Shown here one piece after another: positions 1 to 7,376 of a DNA stretch of 64,000 nt. The DNA comes from UMGS1649 sp045534225 (GTDB lineage Bacteria; Bacillota; Clostridia; TANB77; CAG-465), in contig JAZSJJ010000004.1 of assembly GCA_045534225.1 (NCBI GenBank), positions 1-64,000 on the forward strand. Reading direction: 5' to 3'. Every line of letters starts with the position of its first letter. Position 1 is the first letter of the stretch. The notes under the pieces were generated by a model. It was not told where the DNA came from and made no database searches. It saw nothing but the letters and a program-made list of their open reading frames with translations. The position numbers and the translations under genes are program-made.

Positions 1-28
1 AATATTTCTATTCTGATTATTTTGTTTA

Positions 29-1723
29 TTATTGATTTATTTCTGTAAATCCATCACCAGTATCTACTTCAGGATCTGTTGAAAGTTTTACATTCTTTCC
101 GCCAGACGTTGCTGCATATAATCTTAATTTTTCTTCTTCGCATTTGCCAGAAAGTATTATTAATTCATCAGTTCCACCAAAACAGCTATCATATTTTTCT
201 ATCTTATTGGAATCTATCTTTAAGTTTCCTGTCATTTTCTTGCATCCATCAAACATACAAGTTATATCTTCTACATTTTCTGGAATTTTAACTGGACTAA
301 CTAATTCTGAACATTTTTCAAAAGTCTTTACTAATGTCTTTACACCAGATGGTAAAACTGATGCCGTCTTCATTACAGAACATCCACTAAATGTATTAGT
401 CATATCTTTTACTCCATCAGGAATTCTTGGTGCATATTTAAGACTTGAACAATAGCTAAATGCAAATGACATATCTTTTGCATTAGTAGATATTTTAGGC
501 GCATCCGCTAACATTAAGCAGTTTGCATATGTATATGTCACCATAGTAACAGGTACTCCAAATATTTCATCTTCCATATCTGCCACCAGTTCATAATCTG
601 TACCTAGTACTTGTACACCCCATTGTGGTTTCGACTCATCCTCATTAAATACAACCCATTCATCTTTTACATAATTTTTATTACATACGTACATGTAATC
701 ATTGTATATAACTATATCTCCTGTTTTTGGGTTTCCTGCCCTTAGCCCATCTACTGTTGAGCCATTTACAAGTTTAACTTTCATACCAGGATATTTAGGC
801 TGTTCCACGTTATATGTATATGGTGTTTCACTTATTTGTAATATATCTGAACCTATTTTAAGTGTCTTACCATCCATAGACATTGTTGCAAACACTCCGC
901 CTTCATATATTATTCTGTGGTCGTCACAATCTGTTCTTATTTGCAACTCTTTAGTTCCTGTTTCTTGTACAATTGTTAATTTATCTGATGCACTTAAAGC
1001 CACCATTGCTTGCATCTCTTCTAAAACACCAGCATAAACGTATTCTCTAAATATACCGTGTTCTGGATCATATGTAACAGTAGCAGAATACTTTGGTATA
1101 TCTTCTTCGTTAATCTCTTCCCCTTCTTCAGGAACCCTTGTTATAACTATATCAAATCCATCCGCTGAAAATTGTAAATCATATCCATCTAGTTTTACAA
1201 AACGAGTTTCATATTTTAAGTTTCTTTCATTTTGAAGCGTATCACACACTAAATAATATTGTGTTTCTTCGTTCGCAATATATGTATCTGCTGTTCCGTC
1301 CTCATGGAATATTAACGCATACTTTGTATACATACCATCGTTGTTTGTTATTATTATTTGATAAGGCACATCAAAGAAGAAACCATATTTATTTAGGCTT
1401 GCTACTCTATCTATAACTTCTACTCCATTAGTTGTTACGTCAAGTTCATATTGTCTATAGTTAACTTGTGTTAATCTATCTGTTATGTATTTCCTATAAT
1501 CTGCTTCGGTTGTTGCACCTTTAGACTTTGCTTGGTTCCAAAGCCCTTCAACTTTTGCCTTTAATTCGTTATATGGCAATGTTTTTACTTTCATTGAATC
1601 TAATAGCCAAAATATACCTATTCCGGCAAGTATAAGCGCTATAACCCCTATTACCGCAAGCTTCTTAAAAGACTCTCTATCTATACCATATTCTTTCTCT
1701 AGTTTCTTATAAAAATCTTCCAT
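29..1723 (-). CDS. Membrane-anchored leucine-rich-repeat (BspA-like) surface protein
   Basis: 564 residues. A short charged cytoplasmic N-terminus is followed by one membrane helix at about residues 22-42, so the bulk lies outside the cell. Residues ~55-150 match the N-terminal extracellular part of the prepilin-like protein at 10384-12153 (shared GVxVID...LNKYGF core). Residues ~395-530 contain degenerate leucine-rich repeats of the FxxCxxL type (FSYCSSL, FSGCSVM, FEKCSEL, FDGCKKM), as in BspA-like LRR_5 proteins, which usually bind surfaces or proteins. RBS GAGGTGA precedes the ATG, and the gene has its own promoter (1746-1774). No sortase motif is seen; the N-terminal helix is the anchor. 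Ligand unknown. Confidence 0.75.
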   Translation of the reverse strand: MEDFYKKLEKEYGIDRESFKKLAVIGVIALILAGIGIFWLLDSMKVKTLPYNELKAKVEGLWNQAKSKGATTEADYRKYITDRLTQVNYRQYELDVTTNGVEVIDRVASLNKYGFFFDVPYQIIITNNDGMYTKYALIFHEDGTADTYIANEETQYYLVCDTLQNERNLKYETRFVKLDGYDLQFSADGFDIVITRVPEEGEEINEEDIPKYSATVTYDPEHGIFREYVYAGVLEEMQAMVALSASDKLTIVQETGTKELQIRTDCDDHRIIYEGGVFATMSMDGKTLKIGSDILQISETPYTYNVEQPKYPGMKVKLVNGSTVDGLRAGNPKTGDIVIYNDYMYVCNKNYVKDEWVVFNEDESKPQWGVQVLGTDYELVADMEDEIFGVPVTMVTYTYANCLMLADAPKISTNAKDMSFAFSYCSSLKYAPRIPDGVKDMTNTFSGCSVMKTASVLPSGVKTLVKTFEKCSELVSPVKIPENVEDITCMFDGCKKMTGNLKIDSNKIEKYDSCFGGTDELIILSGKCEEEKLRLYAATSGGKNVKLSTDPEVDTGDGFTEINQ

Positions 1724-1745
1724 TATTTCACCTCTTGTTTAATCT

Positions 1746-1774
1746 ATTCTATATCATTTTATTTTTTATTTCAA
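1746..1774 (-). promoter_or_regulatory. Sigma-A promoter of the LRR protein gene
   Basis: On the minus strand TTGAAA (1774-1769), a 17-bp spacer and TAGAAT (1751-1746), about 20 bp upstream of the ATG. It lies after the terminator at 1844-1871, so the LRR gene and the upstream small RNA are separate transcription units. Confidence 0.6.
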
Positions 1775-1837
1775 CAGTATTTCAAGATATATTTATACTT
1801 TATTTTTAAGGATATATATATTTATTTGTGCTTTAAA

Positions 1838-2084
1838 AGGGAAGAGACCTTAGAAATTAATCTAAGGCCTCGGGAGAGGGGGTAAGGTGGGGATGGGAAA
1901 ATATATATAAACTTTACGAACTCTTATCTAACTATGGGAGAATATCAAATAAGAATCCGCAAAGGTTGTTGTCTCAACCTATCTACTTTACACTAACTAA
2001 TGTTAGTTTCCTCTACAAATGGCATAACGCCAGTCATAACTATATCCAACTTGCCTATTAAGGCTACTTTTTATTTTTCGTACG
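1838..2084 (-). ncRNA. Free-standing structured small RNA, unassigned family
   Basis: No ORF spans this gap, yet it has a complete transcription unit: a near-consensus sigma-A promoter (2091-2120), about 245 nt of sequence rich in small stems, and a strong terminator hairpin (1844-1871). On the minus strand I see local hairpins GCCU-UAAU-AGGC, UGGC-GUUAU-GCCA, CUAAC-AUUA-GUUAG and AGGUUG-AGACAA-CAACCU. They are followed by a long unpaired C-rich stretch (UCCCAUCCCCACC, then CCCCCUCUCCCG) that is complementary to Shine-Dalgarno G-runs. It lacks the signatures I know for tmRNA, RNase P, SRP RNA, T-box, FMN or c-di-GMP riboswitches. 6S RNA is not excluded, but the ends do not pair well. The gene and its ends are inferred. 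Confidence 0.65.
1844..1871 (-). terminator. Rho-independent terminator of the small RNA
   Basis: Perfect 11-bp stem (GAGGCCUUAGA with UCUAAGGUCUC, one G-U) around a 6-nt loop. On the minus strand it is followed by UUCCCUUUU. On the plus strand it is followed by a G-run, so it acts only on minus-strand transcripts. Confidence 0.75.
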
Positions 2085-2090
2085 CAATTT

Positions 2091-2120
2091 ATTATAACAT
2101 ATATAAAAAATATAAGTCAA
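2091..2120 (-). promoter_or_regulatory. Sigma-A promoter of the small RNA
   Basis: Minus strand TTGACT (2120-2115), 18-bp spacer, TATAAT (2096-2091). The -35 overlaps the stop codon of spoIIIAH, so the RNA has its own promoter at the end of the sporulation operon. Predicted start is near 2084. Confidence 0.75.
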
Positions 2121-2674
2121 CTACTTTTTACAATAATTTTTATTTTTTCTGCAGTTACTTTAAATTCATCCATTAGAATCTTCTCTATCATTGCTATTTG
2201 CGCTTTTGTAGGCTCATTCTTTTCTCCTATCATTACATTATATGAGTCATCATTTGGAATTATTACAACCTCTTCTATTCCTTTTAGCTTAATCATATTC
2301 TCTACTATCTTAATTAAGTTTTTCTTCTTAATTATTTCATCTAATTTCTCATTATATATTTTCACTTCACTACTACTAACGTTTACACTAATAAGTTCTT
2401 TATATGTACTTTCTAATTCCGAAAACATATTATCTCTTGACGATTTAAATTGTCCTAAACTTTTCTCATTGTTATTTTTATCTTCGTATAAATTCTCTTC
2501 TTTATCTACAAATGTTTCTAAATATACATTTACATTTTTATTGTTATCTACTTTAACAGTATTCCCTAAATTTTCTTCTCTTTTTGGATCATATCTATAA
2601 TTAATATATCCTGCAATCATAACCATAAAAGCTAAAGATAGCATTACCATCTGATTTCTTTTTAATAATTTCAT
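2117..2674 (-). CDS. spoIIIAH: Stage III sporulation protein AH
   Basis: 185 residues; last gene of the spoIIIA operon. One N-terminal membrane helix (about residues 9-25) is followed by an acidic linker and a C-terminal domain (about 95-185) of the YscJ/FliF-like ring-building type. In spore formers SpoIIIAH sits in the mother-cell-derived outer forespore membrane and binds forespore SpoIIQ across the intermembrane space, forming a ring in the feeding-channel complex. The assignment rests on operon position, topology and the C-terminal pattern; sequence conservation in this family is low. The linker is rich in N/K/E. SpoIIQ is not in the window. Confidence 0.88.
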   Translation of the reverse strand: MKLLKRNQMVMLSLAFMVMIAGYINYRYDPKREENLGNTVKVDNNKNVNVYLETFVDKEENLYEDKNNNEKSLGQFKSSRDNMFSELESTYKELISVNVSSSEVKIYNEKLDEIIKKKNLIKIVENMIKLKGIEEVVIIPNDDSYNVMIGEKNEPTKAQIAMIEKILMDEFKVTAEKIKIIVKSS

Positions 2675-2683
2675 ATATACTCC

Positions 2684-3232
2684 TTAATTTATAAATATCT
2701 GTATTTTATGTATTGGAACACTAGTCGCAAAAGAAATTGCTTCTTTTATATCTTCGCTAACACCCTCTGTGATATTCCCACTAACTACAACTATTGCTCC
2801 AACCGCGGCTGCAGTTTCTTTGCTTTCTACAATAGCAATTTTACTTCCATCTTTAGATTCATATGCAACTGTCTTTTCAGTAGTTGTCTTGGTACTTTCT
2901 TTAACATTTTCCTTTACAGTATTAATATCTTCTTTTACGTCATATACAGGAATTATTCTTTCGGTAGTAGAATAACTTATCATAACATCTGCCGATTCTA
3001 CCCCTTCTATCTTAGATATTATATTAGAAAGCTTCTTTTCTAAATCATATCCATCATTAAAAGATATGTTATATCCGTTCTCACTTAAGACATTAGAACT
3101 TACAACCTGCTCTTCTCCTGTATCAAAAATATATCCTGTTGCTATTAACACCACCGAAAGTAATATGGCAATTAATACTAAATTACTGGTTCTTTTATCT
3201 TTATTTAATAATTCTTTTATTTTTAATATCAT
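2684..3232 (-). CDS. spoIIIAG: Stage III sporulation protein AG
   Basis: 182 residues. N-terminal basic segment, a membrane helix at about 19-36, then an extracytoplasmic domain (about 70-182). A typical SpoIIIAG core begins LEKKLSNIISKIEGVESADVMISY, here at about 65-88, followed by a variable segment with T/K/E-rich sequence and a conserved end. SpoIIIAG forms a large oligomeric ring in the outer forespore membrane stacked on SpoIIIAH. It lies 9 nt upstream of spoIIIAH and 3 nt after spoIIIAF, so it is co-transcribed and probably translationally coupled. Confidence 0.92.
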   Translation of the reverse strand: MILKIKELLNKDKRTSNLVLIAILLSVVLIATGYIFDTGEEQVVSSNVLSENGYNISFNDGYDLEKKLSNIISKIEGVESADVMISYSTTERIIPVYDVKEDINTVKENVKESTKTTTEKTVAYESKDGSKIAIVESKETAAAVGAIVVVSGNITEGVSEDIKEAISFATSVPIHKIQIFIN

Positions 3233-3235
3233 TTG

Positions 3236-3730
3236 TTATTCCACCTTTATAATATTTATATAATTTTTCTTTAAATTATATGTTTCTGTTACATATCTAA
3301 TAATTTCTCTTGCATCATCTACATTAGATATATCATTAACATATATATTCACATCTGTTATTAAATATTCATTAGTTAATCCAACATCAACCATTGCAAT
3401 ATTAAAATTTTGTTCTTTACAATTACCATATATATCTTGCTCTATTTTATTCTTAACGCTATCATTTATATTTGGGGTGTTATACAAATTAACATCATAT
3501 TCTCTAGATGCATTTGTTATCTCAAAATTCATATCATCAATTTTACCTGCCAAAGCTTCTAATATATTTTCTCCTTTTACCACATTTACAAACGGCGTAA
3601 ACACTAGAACGAGTATAACCAAAGCCATGATAATAGAAATATATTTTTTTAATTTAGTTTCTGGTATTATTAATTCTAACAAAATACTAAACACAGAAAC
3701 ATATATTAATGTAGTTATATACTCTTTCAC
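3236..3730 (-). CDS. spoIIIAF: Stage III sporulation protein AF
   Basis: About 164 residues from a GTG start. An in-frame ATG lies upstream inside the end of spoIIIAE, but GGGAGG lies 5 nt before the GTG at 3730, so GTG is the better start and removes the overlap. Two membrane helices close to the N-terminus (about 5-22 and 30-48) are followed by a soluble domain, the standard SpoIIIAF layout. It is a membrane component of the SpoIIIA channel needed for late forespore gene expression; its exact biochemical role is unknown in the family. Confidence 0.9.
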   Translation of the reverse strand: MKEYITTLIYVSVFSILLELIIPETKLKKYISIIMALVILVLVFTPFVNVVKGENILEALAGKIDDMNFEITNASREYDVNLYNTPNINDSVKNKIEQDIYGNCKEQNFNIAMVDVGLTNEYLITDVNIYVNDISNVDDAREIIRYVTETYNLKKNYINIIKVE

Positions 3731-3731
3731 G

Positions 3732-4877
3732 CTAACCTCCCACCGCCTTTCCAATTAAACTTATAGCCAAAGCAATGGTAATTACAAATGTTACTCCTGT
3801 TCCAATCATAATACCAGCTAATTTACTATATTGTTTTGCAAAAGCGCCAATTATTCCACTCGTTTTACCATCTTTAACTAGCATTTCACTTATCCCATCT
3901 AAAAGATTATATATGCCACACAGCACTAATATCTTTATAGCCGGAAGTAATAATGCAATAAAAATAACAAGTATTCCAATTACACCCACTGCTTTTCCTA
4001 TCACTTCAGAAGCTCCCATCACTATTTCTGCGCTATCCGACACAAACTTTCCAACTACGGGCACCAAATTAGACAGAGCTGCTTGAGCAGTTTTTATAGT
4101 TACTTCATCAACACTTGTAGTTACACTTGTTTCTAACCCCAGTACCCCTAAAATTATTGTAAAGGCAATTGAGGTTATCCACATGGCACTGCTTGCTAAA
4201 AAACCACCTAACTTATCTAAATTTACTGCATCAGAAGCATTACTAATTATTCTAAATACTAGCGATATATTTAACAACGGAAGAATTGCGTAATTTATAA
4301 CTACTCCCACTAAAGATGTTAAAAACATAATAACCGGCCCAATTATTCCCGAAGTTACTACTTCGCCTGTTGCAATTAATATTCCCAGTATCACAGGAGA
4401 TATTATTTCTGTTATGTTCGTTATATTAGTTATGGTAGTCTTAAAGAGTGTTAATATGATAGTATAATTCTTAAGTATCATCGAAGTAATAACCAAGAAA
4501 CTTAATGTACTAACCACTTTTTCTAAACTTCCTTTTTCTAATTCTAAACACTTAATTATTCCTATTAAAACTAACACTGATAATATTTCCACCGCTGTTT
4601 TTAAGCCAAGTTTAACTTCCTTAAACAGCGCATTTCCAACAACATTAAATATATTAGACATGTCTAAGCTGTTCCCTCTAAGCAGCTTTTCTTTTACATC
4701 TTCCAAGTTCACATCTTCTACATATTGTTCCAGAGTATTTACCACATCATTTAAGCCATAAGTTTCTGTTCCATTTTCTATTGCAGCTTCTGTATTAGCA
4801 TGTACAAAAATAAAGTGTAAATTAAGAAACATAACGGCAACTAATGCTAGAACTATTTTCTTTATCATTCTTTTCAT
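3732..4877 (-). CDS. spoIIIAE: Stage III sporulation protein AE
   Basis: 381 residues. A cleavable-looking signal peptide (about 1-28, basic start, hydrophobic core, HANTEA region) is followed by a polytopic membrane domain with about seven helices, matching the multi-pass SpoIIIAE channel component. Typical family patterns include the LSVLVLIGIIKCLE segment and the GSL-rich central helices. In the family this protein is the likely transmembrane conduit of the SpoIIIA-SpoIIQ apparatus. Its stop lies directly before spoIIIAF, and it abuts spoIIIAD (start 4877, previous stop 4878). Confidence 0.95.
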   Translation of the reverse strand: MKRMIKKIVLALVAVMFLNLHFIFVHANTEAAIENGTETYGLNDVVNTLEQYVEDVNLEDVKEKLLRGNSLDMSNIFNVVGNALFKEVKLGLKTAVEILSVLVLIGIIKCLELEKGSLEKVVSTLSFLVITSMILKNYTIILTLFKTTITNITNITEIISPVILGILIATGEVVTSGIIGPVIMFLTSLVGVVINYAILPLLNISLVFRIISNASDAVNLDKLGGFLASSAMWITSIAFTIILGVLGLETSVTTSVDEVTIKTAQAALSNLVPVVGKFVSDSAEIVMGASEVIGKAVGVIGILVIFIALLLPAIKILVLCGIYNLLDGISEMLVKDGKTSGIIGAFAKQYSKLAGIMIGTGVTFVITIALAISLIGKAVGG

Positions 4878-5261
4878 TTACGCAATACTCCCTATTAAAG
4901 ATATAACATTAGTAATTAGCGGAATAGTAAGAATTGCTATACTAACTTTACCTGCTAATTCTGCTTTAGATGCAAGAGCTGAATTGCCGGCATCAACGCA
5001 CACATTTTTAACTATCTCCACCAAATAAGCAATTCCTGTAACTTTAAGTAGCAATTCTAGGTATGCGTGATTTATCCCCGCTCCATCTGCTAATTTTTTT
5101 AGCACAAGTATAATCTCTTTTATGTTAGAAAATATAGTTAAAAACACAAATATACAAGCAACCAGAATAAGTAATATTCCTATTTCTTTATTACTCTTTT
5201 CTAAAATTAAAATAACAACTAAGGCGACAAGTATAAAAGATAATATTTTGAAAACATCCAT
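4878..5261 (-). CDS. spoIIIAD: Stage III sporulation protein AD
   Basis: 127 residues with four predicted membrane helices; small polytopic component of the SpoIIIA complex. It contains the family features NKEIGILLILVACIFVFL and a central AYLELLLKVTGIAYLVEI segment. It lies 8 nt after spoIIIAC and directly abuts spoIIIAE. SpoIIIAC and SpoIIIAD are related to each other and both belong to the membrane core of the export apparatus. Confidence 0.93.
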   Translation of the reverse strand: MDVFKILSFILVALVVILILEKSNKEIGILLILVACIFVFLTIFSNIKEIILVLKKLADGAGINHAYLELLLKVTGIAYLVEIVKNVCVDAGNSALASKAELAGKVSIAILTIPLITNVISLIGSIA

Positions 5262-5269
5262 ATCCTCAC

Positions 5270-5464
5270 CTACAGTCCAAATGTTGTTCGCACTGCGTCA
5301 AAAAGTCCACTTATTTCTTTCACTACCATCATTAAAACAATAACTAGTCCCGTTATACTAATTAACATTGCTTGATCTTCTCGCCCGGCTTTAGAAAGCA
5401 CTTGATTTAATACTGCAACAAGTATTCCAATTCCCGCTATCTTAAATAAAATATCTATACTCAT
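5270..5464 (-). CDS. spoIIIAC: Stage III sporulation protein AC
   Basis: 64 residues, two membrane helices, exactly the usual SpoIIIAC length. Conserved patterns: IDILFKIAGIGILVAVLNQVL and GREDQAMLI in the hairpin between the helices. It sits between spoIIIAB and spoIIIAD with 8-nt gaps. It is a small membrane subunit of the SpoIIIA complex, made in the mother cell under sigma-E in well-studied spore formers. Confidence 0.94.
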   Translation of the reverse strand: MSIDILFKIAGIGILVAVLNQVLSKAGREDQAMLISITGLVIVLMMVVKEISGLFDAVRTTFGL

Positions 5465-5472
5465 ACTTCCTC

Positions 5473-5982
5473 CTAAATTAATATAATTGCAATAACAAGA
5501 CCTGTCGCAAGGCCTACTGTTTTATACATTTTAGAGTTCTTCTTTTTACTTTCGATTGCATCATTTAATTCGTTTTCTAGTGAAGATATGGTTATATTAA
5601 TTATTCCCTGCTCGCCATCAATATCACTAGAACCTAGGCTTGTTATGCCTGTGAGTATTATTTGTTTATCATAAGAAGTGAGTTCATCTAATCTATCAAG
5701 TTCTCCCATTAATTCACCATTACTTATGTTAGATTTAATTAGCATTAAAGCTATACTTCCTAATACGTCTTTAAGATGGGTGTTCATTCTTTGTCTAACT
5801 ATTTCTATTGCATTTGGAAGTGTATTTAACGAAAATCTAATTTCGTTTTCCAATCCTCTAAAAAGATATATCGCCTCTCTTAAAATATATTCACGTGTTT
5901 CAAACCTCCTACTTTTGTACACCCCAACAAGCGCACATATAACAACTAGCGCTATTCCCGCAAACATTCTAATTAATAACAT
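5473..5982 (-). CDS. spoIIIAB: Stage III sporulation protein AB
   Basis: 169 residues with a membrane helix at each end (about 2-19 and 151-168) and a helical cytoplasmic middle, the SpoIIIAB layout (GspF-like fold in known members). Recognisable segments are REAIYLFRGLENEIRFSLNTLP and LGSSDIDGEQ. It works with the SpoIIIAA ATPase at the base of the complex. Gap to spoIIIAA is about 88 nt, the largest in the operon, but no terminator or clear promoter is visible there. Confidence 0.93.
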   Translation of the reverse strand: MLLIRMFAGIALVVICALVGVYKSRRFETREYILREAIYLFRGLENEIRFSLNTLPNAIEIVRQRMNTHLKDVLGSIALMLIKSNISNGELMGELDRLDELTSYDKQIILTGITSLGSSDIDGEQGIINITISSLENELNDAIESKKKNSKMYKTVGLATGLVIAIILI

Positions 5983-6070
5983 ATTTATCCTCCGTATTTA
6001 CAAATAATATACAATATTCTAAAAAAGAATATTGTATATTTTTGTACTAGAGAACTAAAAGAAATATATC

Positions 6071-6952
6071 TTATGGTCGAAAATTAGAAGGTATATCTGT
6101 ATAAATATTTTCAATTGTTCCCATTCCACTTTTATTAGATAATAGTATAACCATTGAGACATATCCTTCTTTAACTAGACTAGCTATATCAGATAACATC
6201 ATGTCATTCATACTTTTTCCGTGCATTGTTGCAATAAAATTAACACCACTTATGCTTAAATATTTAAGCGCTTCAGCATCTTTTTTACTTCCGATTTCAT
6301 CTATACATACAACATCTGGCGCCATACTTCTAACAGCTATTCTTATACCTATATCTTTAGTTCCACCACTAATTACATCTGTTCTATTACCAATATCTAA
6401 AATACATCCGGCATCCCACATTGGCGCTATTTCTCCTCTTTCATCCACGATACATACATTCTTACCATTATTACTAATATTCCTTGCCAAGTCTCTTAAA
6501 AGTGTTGTTTTACCACATAAAGGCGGAGACAAAATGATTGTATTTAATACAGAATTCGAAACCAAAACTTTATCTAACACAGCATTACTAATTCCAATAT
6601 GCTCTTTTGCTATACGTATATTCATGGAAGATACATTCTTAACATTTGCTACTACTCCATCCTTTAATACAACTTCTCCAACCACGCCTATTCTATGTCC
6701 TCCCGTTATTGTAACAAAGCCGTTATTAATTTCTTGTTGAACAGAATATATACTGTTAGAAGATATATTTTTTAGTATATTAATTAAATCTACCTTTGAA
6801 ACTATATATGGCAAACAGTGTTCGTATACCCCATAATACAAATATATATTTTTACCAACTCTTAATCTTATCTCTGTAAGATCGTCTAGTTTTCCCGAAC
6901 CGCATATCAAATATTTAATTTCTGAAGGCAAACTATCTAAAACATAATTCAT
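6071..6952 (-). CDS. spoIIIAA: Stage III sporulation protein AA, AAA+ secretion ATPase
   Basis: About 293 residues from the ATG at 6952, chosen because GGTGAT lies 4 nt upstream; a longer ATG reading would add 23 hydrophobic, unconserved residues. It is a type II/IV secretion-like ATPase: Walker A PPLCGKTTLLRD, Walker B VVCIDEIG, and a following GSKKDAEAL segment. The first residue of the Walker A is S where family members usually have G. It powers the SpoIIIA-SpoIIQ channel that keeps the engulfed forespore active. First gene of the operon. Confidence 0.95.
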   Translation of the reverse strand: MNYVLDSLPSEIKYLICGSGKLDDLTEIRLRVGKNIYLYYGVYEHCLPYIVSKVDLINILKNISSNSIYSVQQEINNGFVTITGGHRIGVVGEVVLKDGVVANVKNVSSMNIRIAKEHIGISNAVLDKVLVSNSVLNTIILSPPLCGKTTLLRDLARNISNNGKNVCIVDERGEIAPMWDAGCILDIGNRTDVISGGTKDIGIRIAVRSMAPDVVCIDEIGSKKDAEALKYLSISGVNFIATMHGKSMNDMMLSDIASLVKEGYVSMVILLSNKSGMGTIENIYTDIPSNFRP

Positions 6953-7025
6953 AAAATCACCAACATAAATATATATTAAAAAGAAAAAGTAAAATGTCAG
7001 ATTTTGCGTATATTTAGCCATTTTC

Positions 7026-7055
7026 TTGACTTTTTACTAATCCATATGATATAAT
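7026..7055 (+). promoter_or_regulatory. Sigma-A promoter of the 66-residue membrane protein gene
   Basis: TTGACT (7026-7031), 18-bp spacer, TATAAT (7050-7055). It reads away from spoIIIAA and leaves a leader of about 60 nt with a small UUCUAA/UUAGAA stem. Confidence 0.75.
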
Positions 7056-7123
7056 ACAAACAGTAAAAAACTTAGTATTCTAATAAATATTTAGAATAAA
7101 TCTATAAGGAAAGGAAGGTTGCA

Positions 7124-7324
7124 ATGTTAGCGCTTAAGATAATCCTGTATTATTTAGCATGCTTTTGCATAGCGCTCCCACTTTTGTCTAGACTGTTTCA
7201 AGTCAACGAAACAGAAAGCGAACGGAAGTACAAAGGCGAATACCCGTGGAAGCTGATGCGAACAGTGTTTATTGCAGGATTAGTAATACTAACTATTGCG
7301 GTGGCACTGACGATCTATTGCTAA
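7124..7324 (+). CDS. Small two-helix membrane protein
   Basis: 66 residues, not recognised. Two membrane helices (about 4-22 and 45-64) are joined by a hydrophilic loop with the pattern NETESERKYKGEYPWK. RBS AAGGAAAGGAAGG and a strong promoter support it as a real, probably well expressed gene. It stands alone between the divergent spoIIIA operon and the convergent uvrC, and ends in a bidirectional terminator. Base composition is higher in GC than the flanking genes (for example GCG, CCC and GGC codons), like several other single-gene units in this window. Confidence 0.7.
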   Translation: MLALKIILYYLACFCIALPLLSRLFQVNETESERKYKGEYPWKLMRTVFIAGLVILTIAVALTIYC

Positions 7325-7333
7325 CCCACAACA

Positions 7334-7361
7334 AAAAGGAACAGTTAAAACTGTTCCTTTT
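7334..7361. terminator. Bidirectional terminator
   Basis: 12-bp perfect stem (AAAAGGAACAGT / ACTGTTCCTTTT) with a 4-nt loop and A/T tails on both sides. It serves the plus-strand membrane protein gene and the minus-strand uvrC. Confidence 0.85.
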
Positions 7362-7376
7362 GTGTATTTATTTACT

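Noticed and set aside
1838..2084. Riboswitch controlling the LRR gene
   Set aside because: The LRR gene has its own promoter after the terminator, and no known aptamer core was seen; an independent small RNA is simpler.
3731..3754. ATG start of spoIIIAF overlapping spoIIIAE
   Set aside because: GGGAGG sits 5 nt before the GTG at 3730, which also removes the overlap.
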